DNA from: Moniliophthora roreri
Lineage: Eukaryota; Basidiomycota; Agaricomycetes; Agaricales; Marasmiaceae
Length of the DNA stretch: 64,000 nt
Assembly: GCA_001466705.2 (NCBI GenBank)
Contig: LATX02000078.1
Span: 558,001-622,000, forward strand
Direction: 5' to 3'
The notes beneath the pieces were generated by a model. The model worked only from the letters and a program-made list of their open reading frames with translations. It was not told where the DNA came from and did no database searches. The position numbers were made by a program, and so were the translations under genes. Shown here piece after piece: positions 1-12,144 of this stretch. Within the stretch, counting starts at the first letter, position 1. Every line of letters begins with the position of its first letter.

Positions 1-1294
1 TATGCTGATCCGAACTTCGAGAAGCAGAGCATAATTTTTCGATTCTCCCAAGAGTATTTGCACCGTACCTTCTTGTCTCTTCATCTACGGAGTACTCAGT
101 TCTCGCCGCTGGCCCACATGCCATATGTCAGAGTTCGGTATCTTGCTGATACACGGATGCCGTTGATTGCATTTTCATGCACTCCACGGTCATCAAAACC
201 TAAAATTGTATCGCTCAGGAATCCGTTGGGAAGACATGCACGGGCGAGAAAGTGAATTCTCATGCTACGTGCCAAAACTCGACAGGTAGAATGACCCAAA
301 GGTCCTTTATACAGTACGCACTACATTTCATTTTCCATGTCAAAGAAGAAATCTGAATACCTGTGCACCTTCAGCACGAACACAAAATAGTAGTGACATC
401 CAATGAAGAATTCATATCCGACTGCCACGGTTTGGGTTTGATGAGATCAGATGGCGGTTGGCGTGTGCACGTATTGACAGCAATCCGTATCAATAGATCA
501 TGGCCATCGATAAGATCTCAATGAAAGAAGATTGGATAGGGCTGTACAATCGTCGTATCCGTATTCGTACTGGTGAACCCATAGTTTTCTCCATCTGTAC
601 AGTACGGTGGACGAGGCGCGCTGACATCATGTTTTTGTAGCCGTGTACAGGTTGGCTAAATTATTGCCACATGCTAGTATTTGCTCAGAGTTATGACAGT
701 CCTGAAGGGAGGCAGGCAGGGGGCAAGCTTAGGGACGAGTCGGCGCGAGATACTGGCAGGTTCTTGAATATTGGACTGCCATCGACTTGGGTCATCCGCT
801 CTCCAAGTCTATCCTCAGTCCAAAAATGCCGGGGGGCGCTTCGGGATTCGAAGTGGAGGTGCATTGTGCTGCTGTCACCTCATAGCGCATTGTGCCCGCT
901 GAGGAGACCATCCGACATCTGGATATCACTATTATCACTCTGACGGCGGCGGATCGTTCGACCCCTGTTATGTGCAGCTAAACAAGATGCCAAATGAAGG
1001 ACTGGCAGGTACGAGTTCATGTGATATTTAATACTTCACCGGGTCTTGGGGCCTTTGACGCGAGCGGCATTCAGAAGTTCGTCCCAGGTTGCACGTCCAG
1101 TAAGTGACAGCGTTCATGGAATTGATACTCTATTCATTGGATCCAACCGGACAACTTCAGTCACCTCATCTGACTTTTGTTGCGGGGAAAAGCCATCGGT
1201 GTCCAAAGACGGTAACAAATATTTTATTTTATTTTACATTAAAGAAAGGAAGACACTCACAAGCATTCGTACCGTTACGAGTGACAGTCCAAGT
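1..1294. other. No gene recognised
   Basis: Only short open frames on both strands, without domain-like composition or a coherent set of splice sites. It probably holds the promoter of the small gene that starts at 1365 and perhaps the end of a gene outside the window. Confidence 0.4.
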
Positions 1295-1304
1295 GGTATA
1301 AAAG
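1295..1304 (+). promoter_or_regulatory. TATA box of the gene at 1365
   Basis: The sequence ggtataaaag lies about 60-70 bases upstream of the ATG at 1365. The spacing would put transcription start near 1325-1330. This is inferred from sequence alone. Confidence 0.45.
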
Positions 1305-1364
1305 TCAACCAGTTTTCAGTGCCAATTCCTCAGAGAATCACTCCTCTACTATTTCATTCTCAAC

Positions 1365-2040
1365 ATGCCAGCCCTCGCATTGGAACCCACCCGCCTCACT
1401 CTCGACCTCTCCGCAAACAATGGGCCTAGCGACGCCAAAGTCGTCGCTGTTCCGTTCCCCAAGAAGACCGTCGGTATCATATTCTCCGTAAGTTGGCTCA
1501 CTTCGCTATCCTAACAGGTCAGTCATCTCACCGCTGAGATCTTTAGCAACGCACCGGCACGAGTTCTCGTCAACACCTCAACACTTATCTCCTCGACGTC
1601 AACAACACTATTTTGGAACCGCAAGCGCTTTGGGACGCGCCGGATCGAAACTCGCGATTCTCGATCATCCAAAGTCTGCCTGTTAATTTTGCCCCAGACC
1701 CCCACGTCCTCACTGTCGGTCCGTTCAACGACGACCGGAAAATTGTGGTTTATTGCTCCCACCTGGCACACGACGGATCATACCAGCAGAACGACCCAAA
1801 GCACGATTTCGTATGTCTTTTGGCACTCTACGCGTCCTTGGGTCGATGTCTAATCGATTTCGTGGATTAGCACAACTTTACGATTGGCAGCAAGAATGCT
1901 ATTGCCTTCACGATGGTGAGTGTGCTGGTTGGTGACTGTTATTGAGAAGTCCTGAGATGAGAATGTCAATACAGATTAACTCTGAGGATGGCGGGGATAC
2001 CGACTACCATGATAGTGTTACTGGTGTTGCAGTGTCCTAG
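1365..2040 (+). CDS. Small hypothetical protein, 4 exons
   Basis: Unknown function. Four exons keep one frame: 1365-1487, 1547-1810, 1871-1915 and 1975-2040, with three GT-AG introns of 59-60 nt, giving about 165 residues. The protein starts MPALALEPTRL, has no signal peptide or membrane segment, and looks like a compact beta-rich soluble protein, with a stretch VVYCSHLAHDG in the middle and an acidic segment NSEDGGDTDYHD near the end. A TATA box precedes it. I do not recognise the family; small single-domain cytosolic proteins of this kind are common in mushrooms. The exon structure is well supported because every splice junction preserves the frame and the last exon ends cleanly at TAG. Confidence 0.75.
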
Positions 2041-2409
2041 TGAGTTCAAATTTCCAAGTGCGTTATTCGAATTTGGATTGACACCTGTTACAGCACGTAC
2101 AAGTAAGGCTAACACGCCGCTCTCTTCCCTCTATTACAACCGAGGACCAAGTTGAATACGCTCATCATTACTCTTACCGTCTCTTGAAAACTATGAAAAT
2201 CAAAAAAAATTGTTGTACTTGTAGTTTGTGTCAAATGTGAACCATCTTTGCCTGTTTAGAAATCGACCATGAGTGATCGAGTTGTTCATACAGATGGTGA
2301 ACGGTTCTGACGCGGACCCTCCCTCTCAGCTACTGCACAACTTCCACAGCATCGTCCATCTGACTGTGAGTTGAGCGAGAGTTTACGCAGATGCGACCCA
2401 TGCCAGCGC
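2041..2409. other. 3' flank of the 1365 gene
   Basis: Probable 3' untranslated region and intergenic DNA. No gene is visible. Confidence 0.4.
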
Positions 2410-2417
2410 CTTGAAAG
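2410..2417. repeat. Left target-site duplication of hAT element
   Basis: The 8-mer cttgaaag is repeated exactly at 3271-3278, immediately outside the two terminal inverted repeats. An 8-bp duplication is the hallmark of hAT superfamily insertion. Confidence 0.9.
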
Positions 2418-3270
2418 TAGGGCTTCGGTCGGATCGGATGATCCGCCGGCATCCAAGCGATTGTGAGTCGGATTCCGATGGCGGATTGCCTCCTCAAAAG
2501 CACTCCATCCGCGGATTGCCATCCGACCAATCCGAGGATGAACGCCGGATGGAGAGAGTAGTACGTCGGCATATTCCGGTGTAACTGTACAGTTTATGAA
2601 ATAGAAATTCGTACCCCAAGTAGCTGCATCGCAAGAAAAAAAAACAGTTTACACAATTGTTATCTACTATGGCTGGTGAACGCGACCCTCCCGACCTCTC
2701 AACAATCCTTCCAGCAGGTTCCAAGCGTCGCAAACCCACCCGCAGACATGACGACAATGCCGCTTCCGACATTAATTCATCGGAAGAAGAAGCATCACAG
2801 CCACCACGTAAACGTACCTCGACCTCAACCTCTCGTAAATTCACTACTACAGCAACGTCTGGAGACAAACCATCTCAAAAAAAACCAACACCATCCACAA
2901 CATCTCAACCAGCTGCATCTGCACCAGATCCAGAACACCAACCAAACCCTACTCCTTGCTGTCGAACGTGCATTAAGTCAGGGGAAGGATGTCATTGGTC
3001 TCCATCGGCATAGTCTTTCAGGCGAGACAACTGCGATGCTCATGTTGTACCGCAGTATCCTCGTCTTCGAAGGTGCTCTCAAAGAGGACTACAAGCCTCG
3101 ATAGTTATTAGATGTATGTACCAAATTGACAAAAAAATTTTAACCTCCATCCGACGATCATCTGCCCCATCCGTCGGATACCATCCGGCGATGCGGATTG
3201 CTCTCTCAACGACCATCATCCGAGCGGATGCAACCGCATCCGATCCGCATCCGATCCGTACGAAGCCCTA
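2418..3270. mobile_element. Non-autonomous hAT transposon, 853 bp
   Basis: The element begins with tagggcttcg and ends with its exact reverse complement cgaagcccta, flanked by the perfect 8-bp duplication cttgaaag. Inside both ends are many copies of a ggatcggatg / catccgatcc motif in opposite orientations, the usual layout of transposase-binding subterminal repeats. The interior has a short frame (2669-3013) but no catalytic hAT domain, so it is a deletion derivative that would need a transposase supplied from elsewhere. The perfect duplication suggests a fairly recent insertion. The restored empty site would read through from 2409 to 3271. Confidence 0.88.
2669..3013 (+). CDS. Residual open frame inside the hAT element
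   Basis: A frame of 114 codons from ATG 2669 (MAGERDPPDLS) to the TAG at 3011-3013. It is rich in Ser, Thr, Pro and Lys, has a basic cluster GSKRRKPTRRH that could be a nuclear localisation signal, and ends with CCRTCIKSGEGCHW. It could be the N-terminal exon of a transposase whose catalytic part was deleted, or an unrelated captured exon. There is no hAT dimerisation domain or BED finger that I can see. Whether it is expressed is unknown. Confidence 0.35.
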   Translation: MAGERDPPDLSTILPAGSKRRKPTRRHDDNAASDINSSEEEASQPPRKRTSTSTSRKFTTTATSGDKPSQKKPTPSTTSQPAASAPDPEHQPNPTPCCRTCIKSGEGCHWSPSA

Positions 3271-3278
3271 CTTGAAAG
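3271..3278. repeat. Right target-site duplication of hAT element
   Basis: Exact copy of the 8-mer at 2410-2417. Confidence 0.9.
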
Positions 3279-3550
3279 CGGGATACTAAGCGTCCCTGCA
3301 CGTTTAGATCCCAGCTTCATGACACCGATCGTTTTACACCATGCAAAGGTGCAGTGTGAGCAAGAACACTGTAAGTAGAATGGGCGTGCAAAGTCGAGTC
3401 TGCGTTCCATCTCATATCTTTGACAGCTTCAGAACGATAACGAACGTTGTGAGCAACATAGTAACTCGCAATCTATGAATATAAACAAATGTTATACAAC
3501 ATACAAATCAATACCCAGTAAATAATAAGTTACAAGACTCTATTATATAC

Positions 3551-4591
3551 CTAGTGAAGACCTTCAGCATAAACCTTCTTCCATGAAGGCCTCGACACCC
3601 AAGCCCTCCAGTACGCTGCTACCTTCTCCGGCAACGGCTTCCCATAGGATTTCTCAACTGCTTGTGCTGCCTCTTCGCTCGTCTGGGCACCCAAAGTAAG
3701 GACAATCCTGGCCATCCACGCTCCCAAGTGAAAGTCATCTTCCCCAGGTTCTTCACCTCCAATGAACCCGCTGGCGGGAAGATAGTTGGGCAGATCTTGG
3801 TTCACAAATGCAGCAATCGTATCGTAATGGGCCTGTGATTGCTTGAAGAAACCTTCCTTGGCGGCATCTGCAACCTCGCCCTTGTAGATACCGAGCAAAC
3901 CGCCATTGGCAGCGATCTTGGCTTCGTAAAAGGCTTTGAATGGTGTGGCTTCGGTCGATGTAGAGAATTTGTGCAAGGCGTCTTGACCTACAGACATGAT
4001 GCTGTGTGAATATGACGCGACGGTGGGGAGTAAATGGTACGCACGACCAGACAAGAATGCAGATACCAATCCTGCACCTTTTACCTTCAGTTCTTCGTCA
4101 TTACGCGACAAGAGGAGTGCGAAATTCGGGTCGAGCTTGTCTTCGTGAATGATATCGATGAAAGAGGTTCCTCTCTTCACTGGTCGCGATCCATTCTCAA
4201 CAAGGTAGGCAATCACATCCCTGGTGCTGGTGTAGGCCTTTCCGTCAGCTTCGAGTGTCGGCAACGTCGCATTTGGGTTCTGAAATACCAGATTAGCATG
4301 GTGGAAGACAGAAAGGAATGTAGGAAACGCACCAGCTTGATAAAGCTCGGACTAAAGTTCTCGCCTTGCACCAAATTGACTACTTTCGTGTCGATAGCAC
4401 CATCTGGGTAAAGTTCGGCACTGGAAACGTTTAAGTCGACAGGTAGTGCACCACGAGTTGAAGTACTCACACGGCGAGCTCAGGAGCTGCAGGAGGAATC
4501 AGCAATGAGCGATCAGCAGTACGAGGTAAGTCAGAAACTTACCTGCTGCCCAGACAGATCCGCCGAAAGTATAGAGAACAGGCTTAGACAT
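3551..4591 (-). CDS. Glutathione S-transferase-like protein
   Basis: Predicted soluble GST-fold protein, of the type used in glutathione conjugation or in eEF1B-gamma-like scaffolds. Four exons on the minus strand: 4543-4591, 4471-4486 (a 16-nt micro-exon), 4333-4420 and 3551-4279, about 293 residues. The start MSKPVLYTFGGSVW is followed by the thioredoxin-like half ending in NPNATLPTLEADG and TSTRDVIAYLVENG, which is the usual cis-Pro and glutathione-contacting region. The rest is an all-helical C-terminal half ending KKVYAEGLH. Introns are 50-55 nt. The micro-exon is needed to keep the frame. Which GST class it belongs to, and its substrate, cannot be read from the sequence. Confidence 0.8.
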
Positions 4592-5610
4592 TATAGAGGA
4601 TATCTGAGAAGTCAAGTTGAGATGGAAGTTTGAGTTAGGAAATTCATGAACACATACTGCGTTTTATACATCCTCAATCATAGCACATAACGCGCTATAT
4701 CTCCGTGATTCACCGGCTTCTGATTTTGATTCGCCCGTGATTATTGTCAGCAGTGATAAATCGTCTGCCATGGATTGCTCAGCGGAAAGGTCTTAGAGGG
4801 GGGTTTTGAGAGGTTGATTGACGACGGAGTCACATGCAGGGGCTGTTCCCATTGAGTCGCTTACTCAGGCATTACTAGTACTACGACCTGTGTTCATTGC
4901 ATAAGTCCCAGTAGGGCCGGCAAGCGGCACAGCCCACTACCGTCTGGAAACAAGCAAGAGCCCATGTACATCGGAATTGTAACTGCAAGTTGAGAGCATA
5001 GGCATCAAACTTCTCTGGGTGCAGCACTTCAACCGGATCAATATTTGCCACAAAGGTGTCATACCGGTTGGACTCGTCGATTTCGTAGCTTGCTGGAGTA
5101 GCAGCACGGGTAACAACTTAACAATCGTCAGATGCATAAGATAAGAATACATTTTGTGTTGTTAGATGAGGTTGGAGGTATAAAGTTATAGTGGTGTGCA
5201 GTAGTAGAATTGACCATGGCACTTATTAATACTTATTAATGGGTTTTGGAAGGAGGATTGCACTGAAAATTGGGTGGATGCCGGTGCCGTCGCAACCAAG
5301 TCGCAGCGAGAAGATGAGAGACGACAGCAAGTGAATTTCACGCAGTGCTTACTTCCACGTGGTGAGCTGCCAAAAGCCGCGTAATCACATGTTCCATGCT
5401 TAAGAAAACTTGAAGAAGGGGAAAAATCTGGCTCTCTATTGACAGGCATGTTGCGAGCCTTCCGTTAAAAAATGGGACAGCAAGGTAGTGTACGCAATCA
5501 TGATTACGAGGGGAGTCTCCATGTATAGTAGAATAGTGATCGGTCAGCCAAAAGTGGCGGACACGATCGAGATTTAAGACCCACTACCTAGCGGTAGCGG
5601 GAATCCATGT
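4592..5610. other. Intergenic, with a possible gene relic on the minus strand
   Basis: Mostly without a gene. On the minus strand at about 4880-5110 one frame reads a protein-like stretch (ASYEIDESNRYDTF, then NIDPVEVLHPEKFDAY) but has a stop just upstream and no usable ATG, so it looks like a gene fragment. The family is not recognised. The promoter of the GST-like gene lies just above 4591. Confidence 0.3.
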
Positions 5611-8443
5611 TCATTGCATCTCATCCAACATCTTCATCAGATTGACTTTCTCCGAGTTCTTCCTAGGAAACAACTGGGTATAACAGAGTCAGCACAAAAA
5701 GTGGATTATAGCTATACAATTCGGGACGAACCTCTAGCCATTGGCGTGCTTTGATGATCGTCTGTTCCGGCAAACCATACGAAGAGTCGGTACGGTTCAG
5801 AATCCGCCGAAAAAGAGGCAAAAGCTTGACTTCTGGACCGCAGCGGGCTAGGAGAGAGGGTTCCCCATAACACAGCAACGGATACCACAATGCTATCCTA
5901 AAGTCATTCGGCGGGTCGGTATTCATAGACTCCATTACATTGGTGGCGACCCGGACATAGCAAGCGTGGAGCCGACGACTATGCACAGAGGCATTTAGCG
6001 ATTTAGGCGGACATTGATGCGGGAAAGACTGATTTCATCAGCGCGAGCTTGTCAAGGATCAGGAAAAACGCCTACGTTTAACCACGCAATTACACGTTTG
6101 ACATCATTGGCTCCGTGAATGTAGTCCGCAATGGTAAGGAAATGGAGTAAAAGTTCGTCTTGAGGACCCCAGTACTTGAAAAAGCCCACCAACACGAACG
6201 ACAAGCCGTCCTCTTCAAAATCCATCATTTGAATGTACTGCTCGATGATTGCCATTGTTGCAGCGTACAACTGAAGATGATGAACTCCGTTTTTGCATAA
6301 GAAGTATATTGACTTTGGGTAAAACGACGAGCAACTGCAACGCCTCCCTACACCCACGACTCGCATGTCCGATAGTATAAGAGTTCTGTGAAGCCGTATA
6401 TTCTCCCATGATTGATACATCGAGTCGACAAGTGGCTGGGGGAGACCTTCGTCTGGAAATTCCAGTGTTTGCGCGATTTGAAAAGCCATGATGGTCGACA
6501 AGTCGTCAAAAAGAGCCACCGGAAAATCTTCAACTTTGCTTAATTGTACCTCCAAGATAGCGCCATAACCCCGCCATTGTGTGATGACGTTCGGTGCAAC
6601 TGAGCTCGAATGTTCCTGCATAGTATGTCAGCGCCTCTTTTGTGCCGGTAATTAAAAGTAAATCTTGCCTCTAACCACTTGGCAACAGAATCAAAAACAT
6701 GTAAAGGTTCCGATAAAGTAGTTTGATTGTCGCTGATTATAGATGCCTTGAGTGTTACATCGAACAACACATGTAAATCGACGTTCTCTAGGGCAGATAT
6801 AATCTGATCGTCGGGCGAAGTACTGCAAAGTGTTGCTGTCCATCCAGCCTGCCAGTCCGGACCAAGAAGAAAATCGTCTTGTAAGATCTGAGCCCTGAAT
6901 GAAAAGAGGAGTAGCTAGGGTAGCTTCTTTCTAAAATCTAAGAACCCGACATACCTGATGTGGTTCGGCTGAGTTGTGTACCAGTTCAGACGGTCATTAA
7001 TCCCGTGAAGCATTCGACGCACGAAGAACATTTCACCATACTGGTCTTGATCAACGAAGAAGGGGCCGGAACGTGACTGGTTCAGAAGGAAATCGATAAA
7101 GGAGGCGTGGAGGACCACTATTCCCTTCTCAGTGCTACCGATATCAAGCACAGAATGCATGCCACGTAGCGCCAATGAAACGTCTCCAACCGGCAAGCCT
7201 AGCACGTCCTCGACCAGACTGGGAGACACTGGTCGATTCAAATTGTCGAGAATGCGGGTATGTTGCAAGTGGAGAATGGTGCCTAGTATATCGACAACTT
7301 TGGAACGGTCGGGGTTGCAGGACAAGATTTGTCGATAGAGTTCATCTAGGTCTCTGAATGGCGCATCATCCTCAGTACTGTGAGAAGCATCGAGTATGAC
7401 ATCGAGCCGTTTCCAAGGTTGGGAATACTCGTCGTCGATAAACTCGAGGACGGTGGTGACGTATAGGAATTGACCACACGCTTTCTTCGTGAGCTCTCTG
7501 ATAACAGTATCGGAGGGCCATGGATCGGGAAACTGGATGTTGTCGTACTTTCGGCTTTCACGAATCCTCGCGAATCCATCACGAAGAACCATCTCAATGT
7601 CAGATTTGGTAGTCCAAGAGTCGTCGAGGGTAACGCACCGGATATAAGGGCGAAAGGTATCACTACCCAAAGTCTCCCGAATGGACACCTCTGACCGACT
7701 GCAGATGAGAAATCGAAGTGGAACGTGACGTTTCAATCCTACGATGATTAGACGGAGAACCCGTCTCTGGGCATCACTGTCTTCACATTCGTCCAGTCCG
7801 TCGATGATTACTATGGGCGGCCGATGTGACCATTCGTGATTTGACAAGGCGCACAGAGGTGTGAGGATGAGCTCCTTGAACTGTCTGTCCACCGTGGCTT
7901 GCAATAGACCCGGCTTTCGTCTGAGAGTATGTTGAATATGGAGACGCAGCTCGTCCACTTGCGAAGCCATCTCATAGGCCATCGTAAGGAATAGGAATGA
8001 AGGGTGATTTCGTTTGGGGTGTTCTCTGGAGAAAAAGAAGCTGGATGCAAGAAATCCCTCTCGCTCCCCAACTTCGGCAATTGTCTGAGCGATTGCGGAT
8101 TTGCCGGATCCTGCAGGTCCGTTGAGCCAATACACAGATGGAGCCGACCCCTCATTGTCACGGATCCAGTCTAGCAACGTATCCAACAGTGCTACGCGAG
8201 TCTGCGGATGGCATTTTGGCGGAGGATAACGTGCTTCTGCATCATGAGTTGCGCCGACATCAGTGATAGCATTCCAAAGCATCTGAATCCCTGGGATTAG
8301 AGGTAGGTTAAGTGAGACGGAGGAGTATCATCAACGAAAGACGCACCATCGTTCGAGTAATTCACCGTTGTATTAATCTGATCCCTTGCGACATTGTTGA
8401 AGATCCCACCGCTAATTTCTCCGATTCTTGCTCTGGAAAACAT
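5611..8443 (-). CDS. NACHT-domain STAND NTPase (fungal NLR-like)
   Basis: Signal-transducing P-loop ATPase of the kind linked in fungi to non-self recognition and programmed cell death. Exon 1 (8347-8443) encodes MFSRARIGEISG and a VARDQINTTV segment typical of basidiomycete NACHT proteins; exon 2 (6955-8290) carries the NACHT core with Walker A GPAGSGKSAIA, Walker B IVIIDGLDEC and the sensor-like LRFLICSRS. Later exons to 5611 encode a long helical C-terminal region without visible WD40, ankyrin or TPR repeats, ending NSEKVNLMKMLDEMQ. One junction near 6664 appears to use a GC donor. Exon borders between 6050 and 6400 are uncertain. The protein has roughly 780-850 residues and no frameshift was needed. 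Confidence 0.88.
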
Positions 8444-8958
8444 TGGAGGAAGGGGCAGTCTAGCACATAGCCGGAATCGCTGGCGACCTGCTTCCCACTT
8501 CTAGAGGCTGTCAAGGGTTTCCGCTTCCATCACCAATCCATCAGGCCCTCTCCTTTCCACGCCCCATGACCAACCAATCCACGCCCTGAATGCTGACAAT
8601 GGGTAGCCAGCGTCAATCAGAGTTTTGGGGTTGCTCTCCTAATTGGTGCGCTCCTTCGAGAATAAAGCGAATAAGCCGGTTGATTTTGAGATGGTAGAGA
8701 GCGACGTAAGTATGGCATCCGGTTACCGATGTGTGATGATGGTACTGGTGGAAGTCGAAGGGCACGTTTCTGACTCATCATCGCTGACCCCTGTAACTCG
8801 TATATTGGTACATACAACATTCATTCTTTTGCAAAAAAAAAAAAAAATGTAGATTAAGTAAAGTACCCTTAAAAAGCAAAATGAAGGGGGAAGAAATCAT
8901 GAAATTCGTTTTGGGAGCATGTCAGCAGTAGTTTTGTCATTTCGCCGTCATTTGAGAA
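8444..8958. other. Intergenic
   Basis: No gene seen. It contains a poly-A run at 8833-8847 and the promoter side of the NACHT gene. Confidence 0.4.
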
Positions 8959-10069
8959 TCATACTCTGTGAGGAGCAGCCGTTCCAGTGGTGGTTCCACG
9001 AGCACCAGTAGTAGCCATTCCGTCACGGCCATATGGGCCCTCGCCAACACCGCCAAGACGTCCGAGGGGCAATCCAAACATCGCATCTCGCTCCCAGCTC
9101 ATCAATTCGCTCAGTGCGATATACCATCCCACGATAGAGGTGATGATACCGAACGCAGCAGCAGCATGGAGAACGCTAGGCGGAAGAGCCTTGGTGAATG
9201 GCCTGTCCAATCAGTGAGAACAAAGACATACCGTCGATTCCCAGTGAACGAATTGATACCCATAAACATAAAGAACATCCACAAGAACCCGAAGAATACC
9301 ACAGAACCAATGTGCCTTCGGAAAGAAGCAATACTAGATATATCCCCAGTTAGGTTGCTGCGACACCGAAGATGCAGACGTGCACTCACAAGAGTAGGAA
9401 GGTAATGGCAAACCAAGTCATCCAGTAAATTCCAATTGCACTATTGAATTGTCCTGGACCAGTGAAGCCATTGGACGTGTCCGAGGCACCGTAGGCGGCG
9501 AGAATACCAGAAGAAGGAATAAATATCGTAGCGTAGGAGAGCCAGAAAGCTCCATAGAGGGTATGAACTGTAAAATTATTCGTTTGAGACTATACGGTAA
9601 AATTATGAACGACGATAATCTCACTCGTAGCACCGTATGCGTTACCTCTTGGGAACTCCCACATACCCGCAAGCAAAGTGGCCAGTCCCCCGGTAAATAA
9701 AGCCATCGAAACGACCAAGTTGGAAGTGTTAATTCCACGAGCAGTCGCAGCATAGAGGGAGAAGATGAAGAGTGTCGCTGAGAATGCAAATGTGCCTCTG
9801 TAAAAGCGAGTCAGACTACATTCGAAGCCGAAGACTGAATGTACTTACAGAGGACCACCAGGAGAGATGCGTGAACCACGACCTCCGTATGCTCCCCCGT
9901 ATGTTCCTCCTGCCCCCCCATATGTTCCTCCTACTCCTCCTGTTCCAACGCCTGGTCCAATAGCAGGGTCATGAGTGCCATTAACTGGTGCATTGTTGAC
10001 AGGCGCCCCAGCTCTGTGGCCCTTGTCGACTGGATTGGCATAAGTGTCATGAGTAGCTTGAGTATCCAT
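8959..10069 (-). CDS. Acetate permease, GPR1/FUN34/YaaH (Ato/Ady2) family
   Basis: Predicted six-helix plasma-membrane transporter for acetate or ammonium-linked carboxylate movement. The minus-strand exons start at 10069 (MDTQATHDTYANP) and end at 8959. Exon 1 (9849-10069) has a glycine-rich cytosolic tail, then RISPGGPLGTFAF, which corresponds to the family's NPxPLGL signature but with a changed beginning. Helices follow in order: SATLFIFSLYAA, VVSMALFTGGLATLLAGMWE, the segment around GAFWLSYATIFIPSSG, YWMTWFAITFLLL, VVFFGFLWMFFMFMG and AAFGIITSIVGWYIAL. Introns are short GT-AG, at 9798-9848 among others. Whether the altered signature changes substrate choice is not known. Confidence 0.85.
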
Positions 10070-11299
10070 GGGAAGACGTCGGATGTGTACATTTCGACGA
10101 AAGCTGTTGCGTTTTTATCTCTCGCTGGAATCGATTTTGTCACCAGTGAATCATAGATGAGTCTCGAGCCCAATAGACTGTCAAAGTTCCACCACGAAAA
10201 AGTCAACGAACGGATTCTTGAAAACCGTCATAGTATGTGTAACGGACGGGTCTTGGGACTTTTTGCTGACATCGAGTTGTGGGACCACGGTGACGATGTG
10301 CGTAACGATATATGTATATATACTTTAACGGAACTCCCATGGTGTAGTGTAGTGCGATCCATGGTATTTGCGTCTGACTTGCGGTCATTGAGTGGTGGAG
10401 CAAACAAGAATATGCTGGTTACTCCGAAGCTCTCGATCACAGCTGAGTTGGCCCAGACACTCGAGATTTTCATTGATTAGACATATCAAGTATCACCTCG
10501 TTGACGCATCCAACCTATTTGAAGCCTTGACGTATTTGGTCATCATTGCGAGTATATAGCGTCGAGGAGCGGCAATGGGGCAGTGATGTTCATGGTATCG
10601 TTGAGACTTGAAGATAGCAGTGATTCTGAATACGTCCCCCTAGAGAGAGAAAGAGCTCTACAAGAGTCGCGAAGAACGGGGCTGGCAAGTACAGAGGCTG
10701 TTTCAATACCTGCCGACGACAAAAAAAAGAAATTTTGAGACCACGTTTCATGTACTTTTTGCCTGGAAAGCGCTCTTTTGGCAAACCTTCCCCTTATTCA
10801 CGTGACTTTTTCGCAAGTGCCGGCCCCGCTCTCTGGTAAAGAAAAGTGCGGCGGAAATGGAATCGTTTCTCCGGATCAGCACGACCCCCGGTGGCTGTGA
10901 CCGAGCACTCTGTTCCTCATGATCCTCCATGTTCGGTTTCCCATTTCCTGCTCAATGCTACAGTAGCAAGGGCTGGCAGCGCTGAAGTACCCATACCTGC
11001 GTTGGTCATGTGTTTCTCATTCTTCAAAAGGTATCTTGCTTTTACATCACCATAATTTCTCTTCAATTCACCATGACCAGCGATATTCCAGGCCAGACTC
11101 CAAGAATACTGATGCATGACGTTCAAATGGACCCGGAGCATCCTAGTACAGAAAATCATTCGCCGCAGTCGTATCTGACGTCAGGCAATTGCTCAGCGCT
11201 TGCGAAATCATACAAAGGCGCACCTTTTCAATAAATTGGTCTTTTCTTATCACCCAACCCAGGAAACTCTATATCTTGATAAACGGATCAGCATCTTGA
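10070..11299. other. Intergenic, no confident gene
   Basis: Open frames here are short and lack recognisable features. There is a tatatgtatatatac stretch near 10311 and upstream DNA for two divergently oriented genes (permease to the left, Gly/His-rich gene to the right). Confidence 0.4.
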
Positions 11300-12144
11300 A
11301 TGTACTATCCACAGCAAGTTGTTTATACTGAACCTGTCATGGGTGCTACAACGGTGGGTTTCATGCAACCCATTGTCTTCCATACCACTAGCTAACTTAA
11401 AAGATGCAGTCAGCAGTCCCGCCACCAGTCATGCCAGTCGCAGGACAACCAGTCACGAACGTCGCACCTGGAGGAGTCGCGCCCGCACCCGTCGTTGAGC
11501 AAAGAGTCGTAACGCCCGTGGGCGGTCAAGGGATACCACTGCCAGGTGGTGCTACTACTGGAGGAGTTGTAGGTGAAGGAGTCATGGGTGGAGGATACCC
11601 AGCTATGGCAGGCGCCACTACTACCGGAGGAGTTGTAGGTGGGGGATTCGTGGGCGGAGGATACCCAGCTACGGCAGGCGTCGCTGCTCCTATGGCTGGA
11701 TACCCAGCAGTAGGAGGGTACGGAGCAGGTTATGGAGCAGGTTACGGGGCAGGTTATGGAGGTGTCGGGGTACCAGTAGCAGGATACGGCATGAACCGAG
11801 GTGCTCAAATGCTACAAGTCCCCGGTCAACAACAACCCAACGTCGTAGTTGTCTCTGGTGGAAGCGGAAGGCGACATCGAAGCCACAGTCATGGAAGACA
11901 CCATCGAAGCCACAGTCACGGGAGACACCATCATCATCACCATCATAGTCATAGCCCACGAAGGGTTACCGAGGCAGTTGGGGATGCAGTTGGAGATGCA
12001 GTAAGAGGTGCCGTCGGCGGAGGTCATCACCATGGATATGGACACGGGGGATATGGGTATGGATATGATGGATATGGGAATGTTGTTGGGCCTGGGCACC
12101 ACCATGGATTGAGAAGAGCTAGGAGTTATGACTCGATGTACTAG
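11300..12144 (+). CDS. Gly/Tyr/His-rich low-complexity protein
   Basis: Unknown function. Two exons, 11300-11353 (MYYPQQVVYTEPVMGATT) and 11404-12144, with a 50-nt intron, give about 264 residues. The N-terminal half is Gly/Pro/Val rich with repeated GGYPAMAG and GATTTGGVVG units and a GAGYGAGYGAGYGG run. After the segment QQPNVVVVSGGSG comes an Arg/Ser/His-rich part with HGRHHHHHHHSHS, and the tail has GHGGYGYGYDGYG. There is no signal peptide. The composition suggests an intrinsically disordered, possibly metal-binding or phase-separating protein. Its neighbour at 12826 shares the start, the PNVVVVS motif and the His cluster, so the two are paralogues. Confidence 0.75.
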
